Shown: positions 19,878 to 27,464 of the stretch, piece by piece | Layout of the letters: each line of letters begins with the position of its first letter | How positions within the stretch are numbered: the first letter of the stretch is position 1 | Assembly: GCA_016209585.1 (NCBI GenBank) | Contig: JACQVU010000012.1 | Location: 1 to 33,095 of the forward strand | Direction of reading: 5' to 3' | DNA: 33,095 bases | From: Planctomycetota bacterium | GTDB taxonomy: Bacteria > Planctomycetota > UBA8742 > JACQVU01 | Notes under the pieces: model-generated | Databases searched by the model: none | What the model was told of the DNA's origin: nothing | The model's input: the letters and a program-made list of their open reading frames with translations, nothing else | Made by a program: the position numbers and the translations under genes

Positions 19878-20704
19878 ATCCAGGGAACGCCGAGTACCCG
19901 AAGCGGCTCGTCCAGCGGATGGGTACGGATGCGCCAACGCTCTACTGGAACGGCCCGCTTCGCCTTCTTGAGCGGTTCACGATGGCCGTCGCTTCGGCCG
20001 ACCACACGCCAGGAAAGGCCATGGTGGCGACGTGGGACATGCTGTTCACCATTCGGGAGTTCGGCCTGAACTACATCGGCGGTTGGCATGCGGTCATGGA
20101 AACGGAGATTTTCCGCCTCGCGCTGGATCGCAAAACCGACAAACAGTACACCCGATCGCTGGTGATGTTCACTGCCCGCGGGCTGGCGCGCGAGACCTGG
20201 GACGGCTTCCTCGGCGACCGCTTCGGATACCGGGGGCCGTTCACCGGATTCCCGGAGAAAGAGGAATACTACCGTCGCGGGCGCGACGGGGAAGTGCTGG
20301 TGCTCTCCATCACCGAGCCGGACTTCAAGAGGATGCTTCTCACGAACGTTCGCCGCCGCAATTTCGTCGCCTGCATGCTGGCCGACGTGGTCTACATTCC
20401 GTTCGCCGAAAAAGGGAACAAGACCTATCAACTGTGCAAGCAAGTGGTGGCGAGCGGCGTTCCGATTTTCACCTGTGACTGCGACGTGAACCATGACCTG
20501 TTCGACCTGGGAATACCGAAATTCAACCGCAAGAACGTCGGCAGGCACCTGGAAAGCCTCGGCGCTTCGAAAGAGGCTGCGCCGCCGTTTCCGCCCCGCG
20601 AAGAGAGGGCCGCAGAGAGCGCGCGCCATCAGTCTCTCGTGCTGTCGCGGCCCGAACCTCGGCGGGTCGGCGGCAAGCAGCGCGAGTTGTTTCCCAGGAA
20701 GTGA
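19859..20704 (+). CDS. DprA-like (SLOG/Rossmann) protein coupled to the methylase-nuclease
   Basis: ATG 19859 overlaps the methylase gene by 19 bases, implying coupled translation. The 281-residue product opens with YPKRLVQRM, then APTLYWNGPLRLLER. This matches the entry to the DprA/Smf Rossmann fold (YPxxL, then PxxLYxxGxxxLL). Later parts match in order: FGLNYIGGWHAVMETEIFR at the SGxAxGID..AH position, LVMFTARGLA at the AV(L/A)xxGL position, and RRRNFVACMLADVVYIPF at the RNRIIAxLADxVLVVE position. The glycine-rich nucleotide loop and the SGxAxGID motif are degenerate, so it is a divergent paralogue rather than the competence DprA. Its C-terminal 50 residues are Arg/Pro-rich and probably disordered. 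Genes of this fold turn up in defence loci, so a role with the restriction enzyme is inferred from position only. Confidence 0.65.
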   Translation: MEYQILNPGNAEYPKRLVQRMGTDAPTLYWNGPLRLLERFTMAVASADHTPGKAMVATWDMLFTIREFGLNYIGGWHAVMETEIFRLALDRKTDKQYTRSLVMFTARGLARETWDGFLGDRFGYRGPFTGFPEKEEYYRRGRDGEVLVLSITEPDFKRMLLTNVRRRNFVACMLADVVYIPFAEKGNKTYQLCKQVVASGVPIFTCDCDVNHDLFDLGIPKFNRKNVGRHLESLGASKEAAPPFPPREERAAESARHQSLVLSRPEPRRVGGKQRELFPRK

Positions 20705-20747
20705 CTCCCACCGGCTGATCGCCACGCTTTGCCGCGAGAAACGCGCG

Positions 20748-22193
20748 CTACACCGTTTCGGAGGCGTTGTACACCGGGATCACCGCGCCGCTGGCGGCCA
20801 CGTTCACCACCGGCGAGTCGGAAATACGCCCCAGGCTGCCCACGTACTCGCCCCCGAAGAGGTAGGGCGACAGGTTGAAGTACTTGCGCTCCAGCGCCAG
20901 CGTCTCGCCCTTGAACACCGGCGCACGCAAGGTCGGCACGTTCACGTACTCCTGCGCCACCCAGTCCGGGCTGCCCTTGCCGGCCTCCACCGCCGCCGTC
21001 CAGGCGGCTGGCTCCGCCACCCGGCCGATGATCACCCCCTTGCCCCCATACCCTCGGGAAGGCTTCAGCACCAGGTTCTCGCGCCCGGCGAGCAGGTGGT
21101 CGAAGAGCCGGCCCCGCTGGCCGTCGGGAAGCGTCGTCTCCTCCTCGTCGCAGGCCCGGGTCCAGGGAATGTGCGCCCGGCAGACGCGGGCTTCCTCGGG
21201 GGTCAACAGATAGTCGAACTCCGGGTTCGAGAGCACCGAGAGAATGTTCTTCTCGCCTCCGATGATCGACCGGAAGGGGTTCACATGGCAGACCTCGCCC
21301 CGCGTGGCCGCCGCGACGTAGTCGGCCAGTTCGTTCGGAAACTCCTTCAATTCCATCGCCTTCAGGCAGCGAATGACGATGTTGTACCGCCTTCCCTCCC
21401 ATTCCAGCCGCCCGCCGGCGCGGCGCAGTTGGCGCGGATCGCAGAAGACGGCGTGCACGCCTTGCGCCAGGAAGTAATCCCGCACGATTTCCGTGTCGCC
21501 CGTGACCCCCGAATGGGCGTAGTCCACCAGCGCCACCGACGGCTCTTCGCGCGGCTCCCGCCGCGGCTGAAACTCCTCCCAGCACTTCATCACCGTGCGG
21601 AACACGGCCGACGTCACCCGCCGCGCGTGGGTCACCCGGCGCGGGGGAACCACGTCGGAGAAGACCGGGACCTCGGCGACGATCTCTTCGTAGGTGTCGG
21701 TCCAGCCCTTGCCGCCCGGGTTGTCGCAGTTGAACTCCACGAACTTCAGAACCTGGCCGTCGAACAGCGCGTCGAGCCGCGCCAGCGGAATCTGGTTGGT
21801 GAAGCCGGGGTCGGCCGCCTGCCACTCAAACGGCACGTCGGCGAAGGTGAAGCGGCGCCGCACCCGCTCGTCGGTCAGCGCCGCCCGCACCACCTTGGAG
21901 ATCACGCCGGCCAGCGTCTCGGAGGTGCGCCGCAAAAGGTCGTGCTCTTCCGGCTCCAGCAGGATGGGCACGAGGGCGATGGGCATCGGCACGCCCTCGT
22001 AGGTGCACCGCCGGCGCACCAGTTCCTCGGCCACGAACTCGTGCAGTTTGCGGGCGATGTGCGGGTGGCGGGTGATCCACGCCACCGTGTCCATGTACCG
22101 CTTGCGCAACGTCTCCAGCGCCACGGGAGGCCCCTTCAACCGCGGTTGGCGTCGCGCGGACGCCAGGCCGGCGCGCGCTCGCCGCGCGGTCAC
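20748..22193 (-). CDS. Circularly permuted ATP-grasp family protein
   Basis: The 481-residue product has VEFNCDNPGGKGWTD around residue 150 and LVLKPSRGYGGKGVIIG around residue 360. The second is the glycine-rich ATP-binding loop with its preceding lysine, as in circularly permuted ATP-grasp proteins related to glutathionylspermidine synthase. Such enzymes join a carboxylate to an amine through an acyl phosphate, and the substrate here is unknown. Translation most likely starts at GTG 22193, which overlaps the TGA of the upstream hydrolase gene as GTGA; AAGG lies just before it. Related ATP-grasp genes are often next to alpha-E and transglutaminase genes, but neither is present here. Its stop is 43 bases from the convergent DprA-like gene and no terminator hairpin was recognised between them. 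Confidence 0.7.
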   Translation of the reverse strand: MTARRARAGLASARRQPRLKGPPVALETLRKRYMDTVAWITRHPHIARKLHEFVAEELVRRRCTYEGVPMPIALVPILLEPEEHDLLRRTSETLAGVISKVVRAALTDERVRRRFTFADVPFEWQAADPGFTNQIPLARLDALFDGQVLKFVEFNCDNPGGKGWTDTYEEIVAEVPVFSDVVPPRRVTHARRVTSAVFRTVMKCWEEFQPRREPREEPSVALVDYAHSGVTGDTEIVRDYFLAQGVHAVFCDPRQLRRAGGRLEWEGRRYNIVIRCLKAMELKEFPNELADYVAAATRGEVCHVNPFRSIIGGEKNILSVLSNPEFDYLLTPEEARVCRAHIPWTRACDEEETTLPDGQRGRLFDHLLAGRENLVLKPSRGYGGKGVIIGRVAEPAAWTAAVEAGKGSPDWVAQEYVNVPTLRAPVFKGETLALERKYFNLSPYLFGGEYVGSLGRISDSPVVNVAASGAVIPVYNASETV

Positions 22194-23017
22194 GCCTTGA
22201 AAAACGCCCGCGTCAACGCCCGGAACTCCGACGGACAGTCCGCCGGCACGGCGTGGCCGGAGCGCTCGAAGATGCAGAGAATGGCGTTGGGCATCCCGCG
22301 CGAGATCTCCTCGGCGAACTGCCAGGGGCAGATCCAGTCGTGCCGCCCCGACACCACCAGCGCCTTGGCGGGAATGCTCTTCAACCGGGGCCGCACGTCG
22401 TACTTGGGAAACTCCTTGCTGAAGATCGCGTTGTGCGTCCGGTAGGTGTACTTCTTGGCCGCCAGCGCCACCTTGGCCTTCTCCGGGTCGTAGGCCGTGG
22501 AGTAGAGCGGGTAGATGGCCCGGAAGATCCCCTCGTACTCTTCGTTCGAGGACATCCGGCCGTTGAACAACTTCTCCAGCATGTCGCGCGTGACGCCCTT
22601 CACCCCGCGCGCCAGCGCGTTCTCAATCGCATGGTCATGGATGCGCTTGTCGGAGGCCGCGCCGCGCAGAACCATGTGCGTCACCCGGTCGGGGTGGCGC
22701 CAGGCGTACTCCAGCGCCATGAAGCCGCCGTACGACCCGCCGTAAATCCCCACCCGCTCCAGCCCCATCTGCCGCCGCACCTCCTCGATGTCGGCGCACC
22801 ACTGCTCGTGCGTGTAGGTGGCCGGGTCGCACTCCGGCGACTCGCCGCATCCCCGGAAGTCCAGGTAGACCAGCGTGAACTCGTCCTCCAGGAACTGCAT
22901 CGCGGCCCGCGTGTCGCGCCAGTCCGATAGCCCCGGCCCGCCGTGCAGACCGAGGATCGGCTTGCCGCTGCCGAACACCTCGACGTGTATCCGCGCCCCG
23001 TTGACGTTGAGAAACAT
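22190..23017 (-). CDS. Alpha/beta hydrolase, proline-iminopeptidase-like
   Basis: The product is 275 residues, a normal length for the family. HGGPG near residue 25 forms the oxyanion-hole loop typical of proline iminopeptidases, and the nucleophile is S95 in GGSYGG. D227 (GRHDWICP) and H255 (SGHAV) complete the triad. A cap region of about residues 130-190 lies between the core parts. Proline iminopeptidases remove N-terminal proline from peptides in the cytoplasm, and no signal peptide is seen here. ATG 23017 has a strong site (GAGGAAGG ending 1 base before ATG-GC context, within 12 bases upstream). It shares the minus-strand block with a tricorn protease whose archaeal partner F1 belongs to this family, so peptide trimming is plausible. 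An esterase or other hydrolase cannot be ruled out. Confidence 0.75.
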   Translation of the reverse strand: MFLNVNGARIHVEVFGSGKPILGLHGGPGLSDWRDTRAAMQFLEDEFTLVYLDFRGCGESPECDPATYTHEQWCADIEEVRRQMGLERVGIYGGSYGGFMALEYAWRHPDRVTHMVLRGAASDKRIHDHAIENALARGVKGVTRDMLEKLFNGRMSSNEEYEGIFRAIYPLYSTAYDPEKAKVALAAKKYTYRTHNAIFSKEFPKYDVRPRLKSIPAKALVVSGRHDWICPWQFAEEISRGMPNAILCIFERSGHAVPADCPSEFRALTRAFFKA

Positions 23018-23026
23018 GCCTTCCTC

Positions 23027-23061
23027 TGTCAGTTGTCGGTTGTCAGTTGTCAGTCGTCGGA
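23027..23061. repeat. Tandem heptamer array (TGTCAGT type, about five copies)
   Basis: The copies are TGTCAGT 23027-23033, TGTCGGT 23034-23040, TGTCAGT 23041-23047, TGTCAGT 23048-23054 and a degenerate CGTCGGA 23055-23061. The array fills the 32-base gap between the hydrolase start and the RluB stop and runs into the last four codons of the rluB-like gene. The 7-base period is incompatible with conserved coding. It resembles the short tandem heptamers described in cyanobacteria and seen in other GC-rich bacteria. Confidence 0.85.
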
Positions 23062-24000
23062 TGACGCTGGCGCGAGTCCGTCGCCTGGGGTCTTCCGGCC
23101 GGGGTTGTCGGCGGGGCGTTTGCGGCCGCGATTCTTGGGCCGGCGGGGTTGGTTGGCGTTGGACGGGTCTGGGGCGGCCGCCGCGCCGGCGTCGGGGCCG
23201 GGGTCGCGCCCATCTTCGTCGTCGGCCGGGGCGCCGGTGGCCGCGGCGGCGGGGCGAAGGGCGCCGTCAGACTGTTCGCCCTGGCGGGCGAGGTCTTTGA
23301 GGTGCTGGACTTCGTCGGGGGTGAGTTTGCGGTAGTGGCCGGGCTTGAGGTCTTCGAGCGAAATGTCGCCGATCTGGACGCGGACCAGTTTGATGACCGG
23401 GTGGCCCACCTTCGACATCACGCGGCGGATCTGGCGGTTGCGGCCCTCGGAGATGGTGCCTTGCAGGAGGGTGGCGCTCTTGTCGACCTTCTTGATCCGC
23501 ACGCGGGAGATGCGCGCGGGGCCGTCGGTGAGGCGCACGCCGCCCTCGATGGTTTTCACCGTGTCGGCGGAGACCTGGCCGCGGACGCGGAACAGGTAGG
23601 TGCGGGGGATGTGGTAGCGCGGATGGGTGAGATACTGCGAGAGTTCGCCGTCGTTGGTCAGCACCACGATGCCCTCGGAGTCGGAGTCGAGCCGTCCGGC
23701 GGTGTAAAGGCGCTGGGGAATTTTCGAGAGGAGGTCGATGGCCCGCGTGCGACCGAACTGGTCGTCGCTGGTGCAGAGGACGTTCCTGGGCTTATGGAGC
23801 AGGAAGTAGACGTAACGCTCTTTGCGGACGATCTCCCCGTCGCAGCGGACCTGATCCGCGGTGGGGTCCACCTTGACGCCCATCTGGGCGACGACCTGGC
23901 CGTTGACGGTGATCCGGCCCTGTTCGATCAGTTTCTCGCACGCCCGGCGCGATCCGTAGCCCGCGTGGGCGAGGAACTTGTGCAGGCGATCCAGAGGCAT
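23050..24000 (-). CDS. rluB: 23S rRNA pseudouridine synthase, RsuA/RluB family
   Basis: An S4 RNA-binding domain occupies residues 1-60 or so (LHKFLAHAGYGSRRACEKLI). The catalytic core follows with D105 in GRLDSDSEG and the later EGRNRQIRRV motif. RluB modifies uridine in helix 80 of 23S rRNA, while RsuA acts on 16S rRNA. The core is closer to RluB in general form, but the choice is not certain. After about residue 240 the protein carries an 75-residue Ala/Pro/Asp and then Arg/Lys-rich tail, a common disordered extension in this family. ATG 24000 is preferred because it puts MPLDRLHKFLA at the N-terminus; a TTG at 24018 would add six residues. Neither has a clear ribosome site. The 3' end runs into the heptamer array. 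Confidence 0.88.
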   Translation of the reverse strand: MPLDRLHKFLAHAGYGSRRACEKLIEQGRITVNGQVVAQMGVKVDPTADQVRCDGEIVRKERYVYFLLHKPRNVLCTSDDQFGRTRAIDLLSKIPQRLYTAGRLDSDSEGIVVLTNDGELSQYLTHPRYHIPRTYLFRVRGQVSADTVKTIEGGVRLTDGPARISRVRIKKVDKSATLLQGTISEGRNRQIRRVMSKVGHPVIKLVRVQIGDISLEDLKPGHYRKLTPDEVQHLKDLARQGEQSDGALRPAAAATGAPADDEDGRDPGPDAGAAAAPDPSNANQPRRPKNRGRKRPADNPGRKTPGDGLAPASSDD

Positions 24001-24066
24001 GCGCGGTTCGCGGCCCAATGGCCAAAACGGGAAACAGGAACGTGTAACACGCTCGCCGGGAGGGTG

Positions 24067-27000
24067 TCAAGGCGCGCGGGCGCGGCGAGCGCGGCCGGCG
24101 CCGGCGCGTCCGTCCGTCCCCGACGATCCGGGGAGGCGCGGCAGAGCCAGGTCGGGCCGTCCGGAGAAGTCGGGCCGCGGCGGGGGGTTCTCACGCAGAA
24201 GGCGCGACGCCTCCGCGATGGCGCGGTCCAGTTGCGGGTCGCGGCCGGCGGCGTGATCCTGCGGGGCGATGTCCACCTCGAGGTCCGGCTCCGTGCCGTA
24301 GTTCTCCACGCCGTAGCCCACGTCGTGGAACCAGAAACTGAACTCCGGCTGGGTGGTGAGCGAACCGTCCACCAGCCGGTGGCGGGGGTGGATGCCGATG
24401 ACGCCGCCCCAGGTGCGTTTGCCGATGAGCGGCCCCAGGCGCATCAGTTTGAAGCAGTGGCTGAAGATGTCGCCGTCGGAGCCGGCGTTTTCATTCGTCA
24501 GGCCGACCAGCGGCCCTTTCACGCTGTGCAGCGGGTAGGGGTCGGGCGGGCCGTACCGTTTGAGGTCGTAGCCCACGCGCTTGCGGGCCAGTTTCTCGAG
24601 GATGAGTTGCGAGACGTGGCCGCCGCCGTTGAAGCGGACGTCGACGATGAGAGCGTCGCGCTCCGACTCGGTGAGATAGGCGCGGTGGAACTCGGCGTAG
24701 CCCCGCGGCCCCATGTCGGGGATGTGGAGGTAGCCGACCCGCCCCTTGGTTTCCCGGAGCACGTGGCGGCGGTTGCTTTCCACCCACTCGCGGTAGCGGG
24801 CCGGATATTCGGACGACGCCACGGGCACGATGCACCTTTTCTCCGCGCCGCGGCCCTTGGCCTGGTAGGTCACCTCCACCTCCGCGCCGGCGCGATGCAG
24901 CAGCGCCTCGCCGGGGGTGAAGGTCTCGGTGAGCCGCACGCCGCCGACGGCGGTGAGCAGGTCGCCGGCGGCGATGGGAAGGCCGGGCCGCGCCAGCGAC
25001 GAGTTCTCGGCCCAGGAGTCGCCTTTCACGACGTGTTCGACGCGGTACCCTTTCGCCCGCCGATCCCACGCGAAGTCGGCCACCAGCGTCCCCTGCGAAT
25101 AGGACGGCCCGGGCCGGTAGTCGCCCCCGAACTCGTAGCAGTGCGAGGTTCCCAGTTCCCCCTGCATCTCCCACATGAGGTCGGAGAACTCCGACCGCGT
25201 TCCCACCCGCGGCAATAGCGGCAGGTAGCGGCGGTAGATCAACCCCCAATCCACGTTCGACATGTTGGGGACCCAGAAGTGGTCGCGCTGCAACCGCCAG
25301 GCCTCGCGGTACATCTGGCGCCATTCGCGCGCCGGCTCCACCGGCACCCTCACGCGGTCCAGGTCGATCCACCCGCCCTTCCGCCCGGAACCGTCGCCGA
25401 GGCGGCTGTCGTCGGGCTTCTCCCCGGCCTTGATCACCCGCACGTCGCGCCCCTGGTTGTAGACCAGCGTCTTGCCGTCGGGCGTGAGCGTGAACGACGT
25501 GATCCCCTTCACCAGCGTCTCGCGCTTCTTGTCCTCGTAGGTCCAGCACTCCAGCGCGCCACCGCTCTCCTCGGCCTCGTCGGTCCAGGACATGCCCAGC
25601 GACCCTTCCACCGGGAAGGAGGTGAACACCACCTTCCCGCCCGCCACCCCCCCGATCTGGCCGTACAGGCCGTCGGGCACGGGAAAGACGCAGACCCGGT
25701 CGGCGATGCCCTCGGCCTCGACCACCAGGAGCGCCACCGCGGCCTTCTTCTTCTTACCCTTGCCCTTGCCCTTGCCCTGGCGCGTCGCCGCGCCCGTCGG
25801 CGGCTTGCCAGCCTCGTTCTCTTTTCCCTTGGCGTCAGCCGCCCCCGGCTCCCGCGGCGGAGGGAGGAAGGGCGACGTGAGCGCGCGCTGCAACGTCGCC
25901 AGGCAGGGGCGGATGCTGCGCGGGAAGCCGAGATCGAAATACTGCGTGTCGTAGACCGGGTCGAAGCCCCGCGCCGAGAGGAAGTAGAGGTACTTGCCGT
26001 CCGGGTCGAACGAGGGGGCGTAGTCGCGGAACTCGCTGCGGGTCACGTCCAGCCTCCGGCCGTTCTTCACCTGGCAGAGCCGGATGATGCTGGTGGAGAG
26101 GGAGTCGGCCCAGCCGTACGCCAGCCAGCGGCCATCGGGTGACCAGGCCAGGCCGGCGATGCGGTCGAAGCCGGAGGTGTCCAGCACCCGAGTCTTGCGG
26201 GTCTTGAGGTCCACGTGCACCAGTTCGAAGCGGTGGTTGGTGATCGCCACCTCATCGGCGACCGGGCTGGGCAGCAGCGAGACCGGCCGGCCGAGCGCCG
26301 GGCCGCGGATGGCCAGCGTTTTGGCCGCGCCGGGACTCTTGAGGTCGTGGACCTCCAGGAACTCCTCCCCGCCGTCGTCGGTGACGGTGATCACGCGGCG
26401 GCCGTCGTGGAGGAAGCGCGCCAGGCGCCGACGCGCGCCCTCTTCGCCCTGCGCGCCGATCTCGGTGACCGGACCCTCGAAGTTAGAGAAGACGAAGGCC
26501 CGCGCCCGCGAGACGATGGCCAGCGCCTGGCCGTCCTTGCGCGGGTGGAAGGTGGTCAGGAAGCGCCGGCAGGAGGCGAAGCGGCGGTTGGCGCGCACGC
26601 GCGGCGAGTGGTAGTCCACCGCGACCCGTTTCTCACCGCCCGACGCGGGGTCGAAGAGGTAGAGGTCGGCGCCGCAGTGGTAGACGACGCGCCGGCCGTC
26701 GGTGGAGGCGTTGCGCGCGTAGTATTCCTCGTGATGGGTGTGCCGCCGGAGGTCGCCCCCCGCCGGCGTGGCGGAGTAGAGGTTGCCGATCCCCTCGTGG
26801 TCCGAGATGAAGTAGACCCGCCCGCCCACCCACAACGGCGAGGCCAGGTTCCCCTTGAGCGAGATCAGCCGCCGGAACTCGCCGTCGCCCGCGGCGTCAA
26901 TCCAGAGGTCCCCGCACCGGCCGCCGCGGTACCGCTTCCACCGCGCGGGGTCGGCGGTGTGGCGGCCGATGACGGCCCGCCCCCCCGGCCCGTACGAAAT

Positions 27001-27405
27001 GGCATGGGCCGGCCCCACCGGCAACCGCCGCGGCAGCCCGCCCGCGACCGGCACGGCGTACAAGTGCACCATGCCCGGCAAGGGGTGGCCGCCGGACGAC
27101 GCCGCCACGATCTCGCCGGCGGGCGTCCAGCCGGCCACGAACGTGAACGGCGAGCCGAGATAGGTCACCCGCCGCGGCTGGCCGCCCTCGGCCGGCATCA
27201 CGAAGACCTCGGGCGGGCCTTCCTCGCGGCTGGTGAAGGCGATCCAGCGGCCGTCGGGGGAGAGGGCCGGCCGGGTAGACTCGCCCTCGCCGGAGGTGAG
27301 CCGTCGCGCGACGCCGCCCGAGGCGCTCACGGCCCAGAGGTCGTCCTCGCTGATGAAGACCACGGTGTCGTCGTGACTGGTGGGGTAGCGGTAGTAACCG
27401 GGCAT
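24067..27405 (-). CDS. Tricorn protease homologue
   Basis: The product is 1,112 residues. It begins MPGYYRYPTSHDDTVVFIS, the conserved start of tricorn proteins, so ATG 27405 is preferred to the upstream TTG 27468. Beta-propeller repeats of the WD40-like/PD40 type (for example LSPDGRWIAFTS) fill roughly residues 1-680, with a C1 helical region, a PDZ domain at about 790-850 and an S41-type protease core after it. The residues S754-H755 (GTSHCYEF), S976-D977 (NAGSDGDIFS) and E1039 (GTEPDLEVD) match in order and spacing the catalytic S745, H746, S965, D966 and E1023 of the Thermoplasma enzyme. Tricorn cuts peptides released by other proteases in the cytoplasm. A Lys/Gly-rich insert (about 25740-25795) interrupts the propeller region. 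The upstream phosphodiesterase gene ends 59 bases before it. Confidence 0.92.
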   Translation of the reverse strand: MPGYYRYPTSHDDTVVFISEDDLWAVSASGGVARRLTSGEGESTRPALSPDGRWIAFTSREEGPPEVFVMPAEGGQPRRVTYLGSPFTFVAGWTPAGEIVAASSGGHPLPGMVHLYAVPVAGGLPRRLPVGPAHAISYGPGGRAVIGRHTADPARWKRYRGGRCGDLWIDAAGDGEFRRLISLKGNLASPLWVGGRVYFISDHEGIGNLYSATPAGGDLRRHTHHEEYYARNASTDGRRVVYHCGADLYLFDPASGGEKRVAVDYHSPRVRANRRFASCRRFLTTFHPRKDGQALAIVSRARAFVFSNFEGPVTEIGAQGEEGARRRLARFLHDGRRVITVTDDGGEEFLEVHDLKSPGAAKTLAIRGPALGRPVSLLPSPVADEVAITNHRFELVHVDLKTRKTRVLDTSGFDRIAGLAWSPDGRWLAYGWADSLSTSIIRLCQVKNGRRLDVTRSEFRDYAPSFDPDGKYLYFLSARGFDPVYDTQYFDLGFPRSIRPCLATLQRALTSPFLPPPREPGAADAKGKENEAGKPPTGAATRQGKGKGKGKKKKAAVALLVVEAEGIADRVCVFPVPDGLYGQIGGVAGGKVVFTSFPVEGSLGMSWTDEAEESGGALECWTYEDKKRETLVKGITSFTLTPDGKTLVYNQGRDVRVIKAGEKPDDSRLGDGSGRKGGWIDLDRVRVPVEPAREWRQMYREAWRLQRDHFWVPNMSNVDWGLIYRRYLPLLPRVGTRSEFSDLMWEMQGELGTSHCYEFGGDYRPGPSYSQGTLVADFAWDRRAKGYRVEHVVKGDSWAENSSLARPGLPIAAGDLLTAVGGVRLTETFTPGEALLHRAGAEVEVTYQAKGRGAEKRCIVPVASSEYPARYREWVESNRRHVLRETKGRVGYLHIPDMGPRGYAEFHRAYLTESERDALIVDVRFNGGGHVSQLILEKLARKRVGYDLKRYGPPDPYPLHSVKGPLVGLTNENAGSDGDIFSHCFKLMRLGPLIGKRTWGGVIGIHPRHRLVDGSLTTQPEFSFWFHDVGYGVENYGTEPDLEVDIAPQDHAAGRDPQLDRAIAEASRLLRENPPPRPDFSGRPDLALPRLPGSSGTDGRAGAGRARRARAP

Positions 27406-27464
27406 GAGGTTGTGGCGAGAACTGGTGGAAGCCGGCCGCCGGCGCGCGGGGCGCGGGGTGGCCG

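Noticed and set aside
20493..22445. Open frame of 650 codons on the plus strand
   Set aside because: It is antisense to the ATP-grasp and hydrolase genes and rich in His/Arg/Pro, as expected of a shadow frame.
23149..25218. Open frame of 689 codons on the plus strand
   Set aside because: It is antisense to the rluB-like and tricorn genes, both with clear catalytic motifs, and its translation shows no domain.
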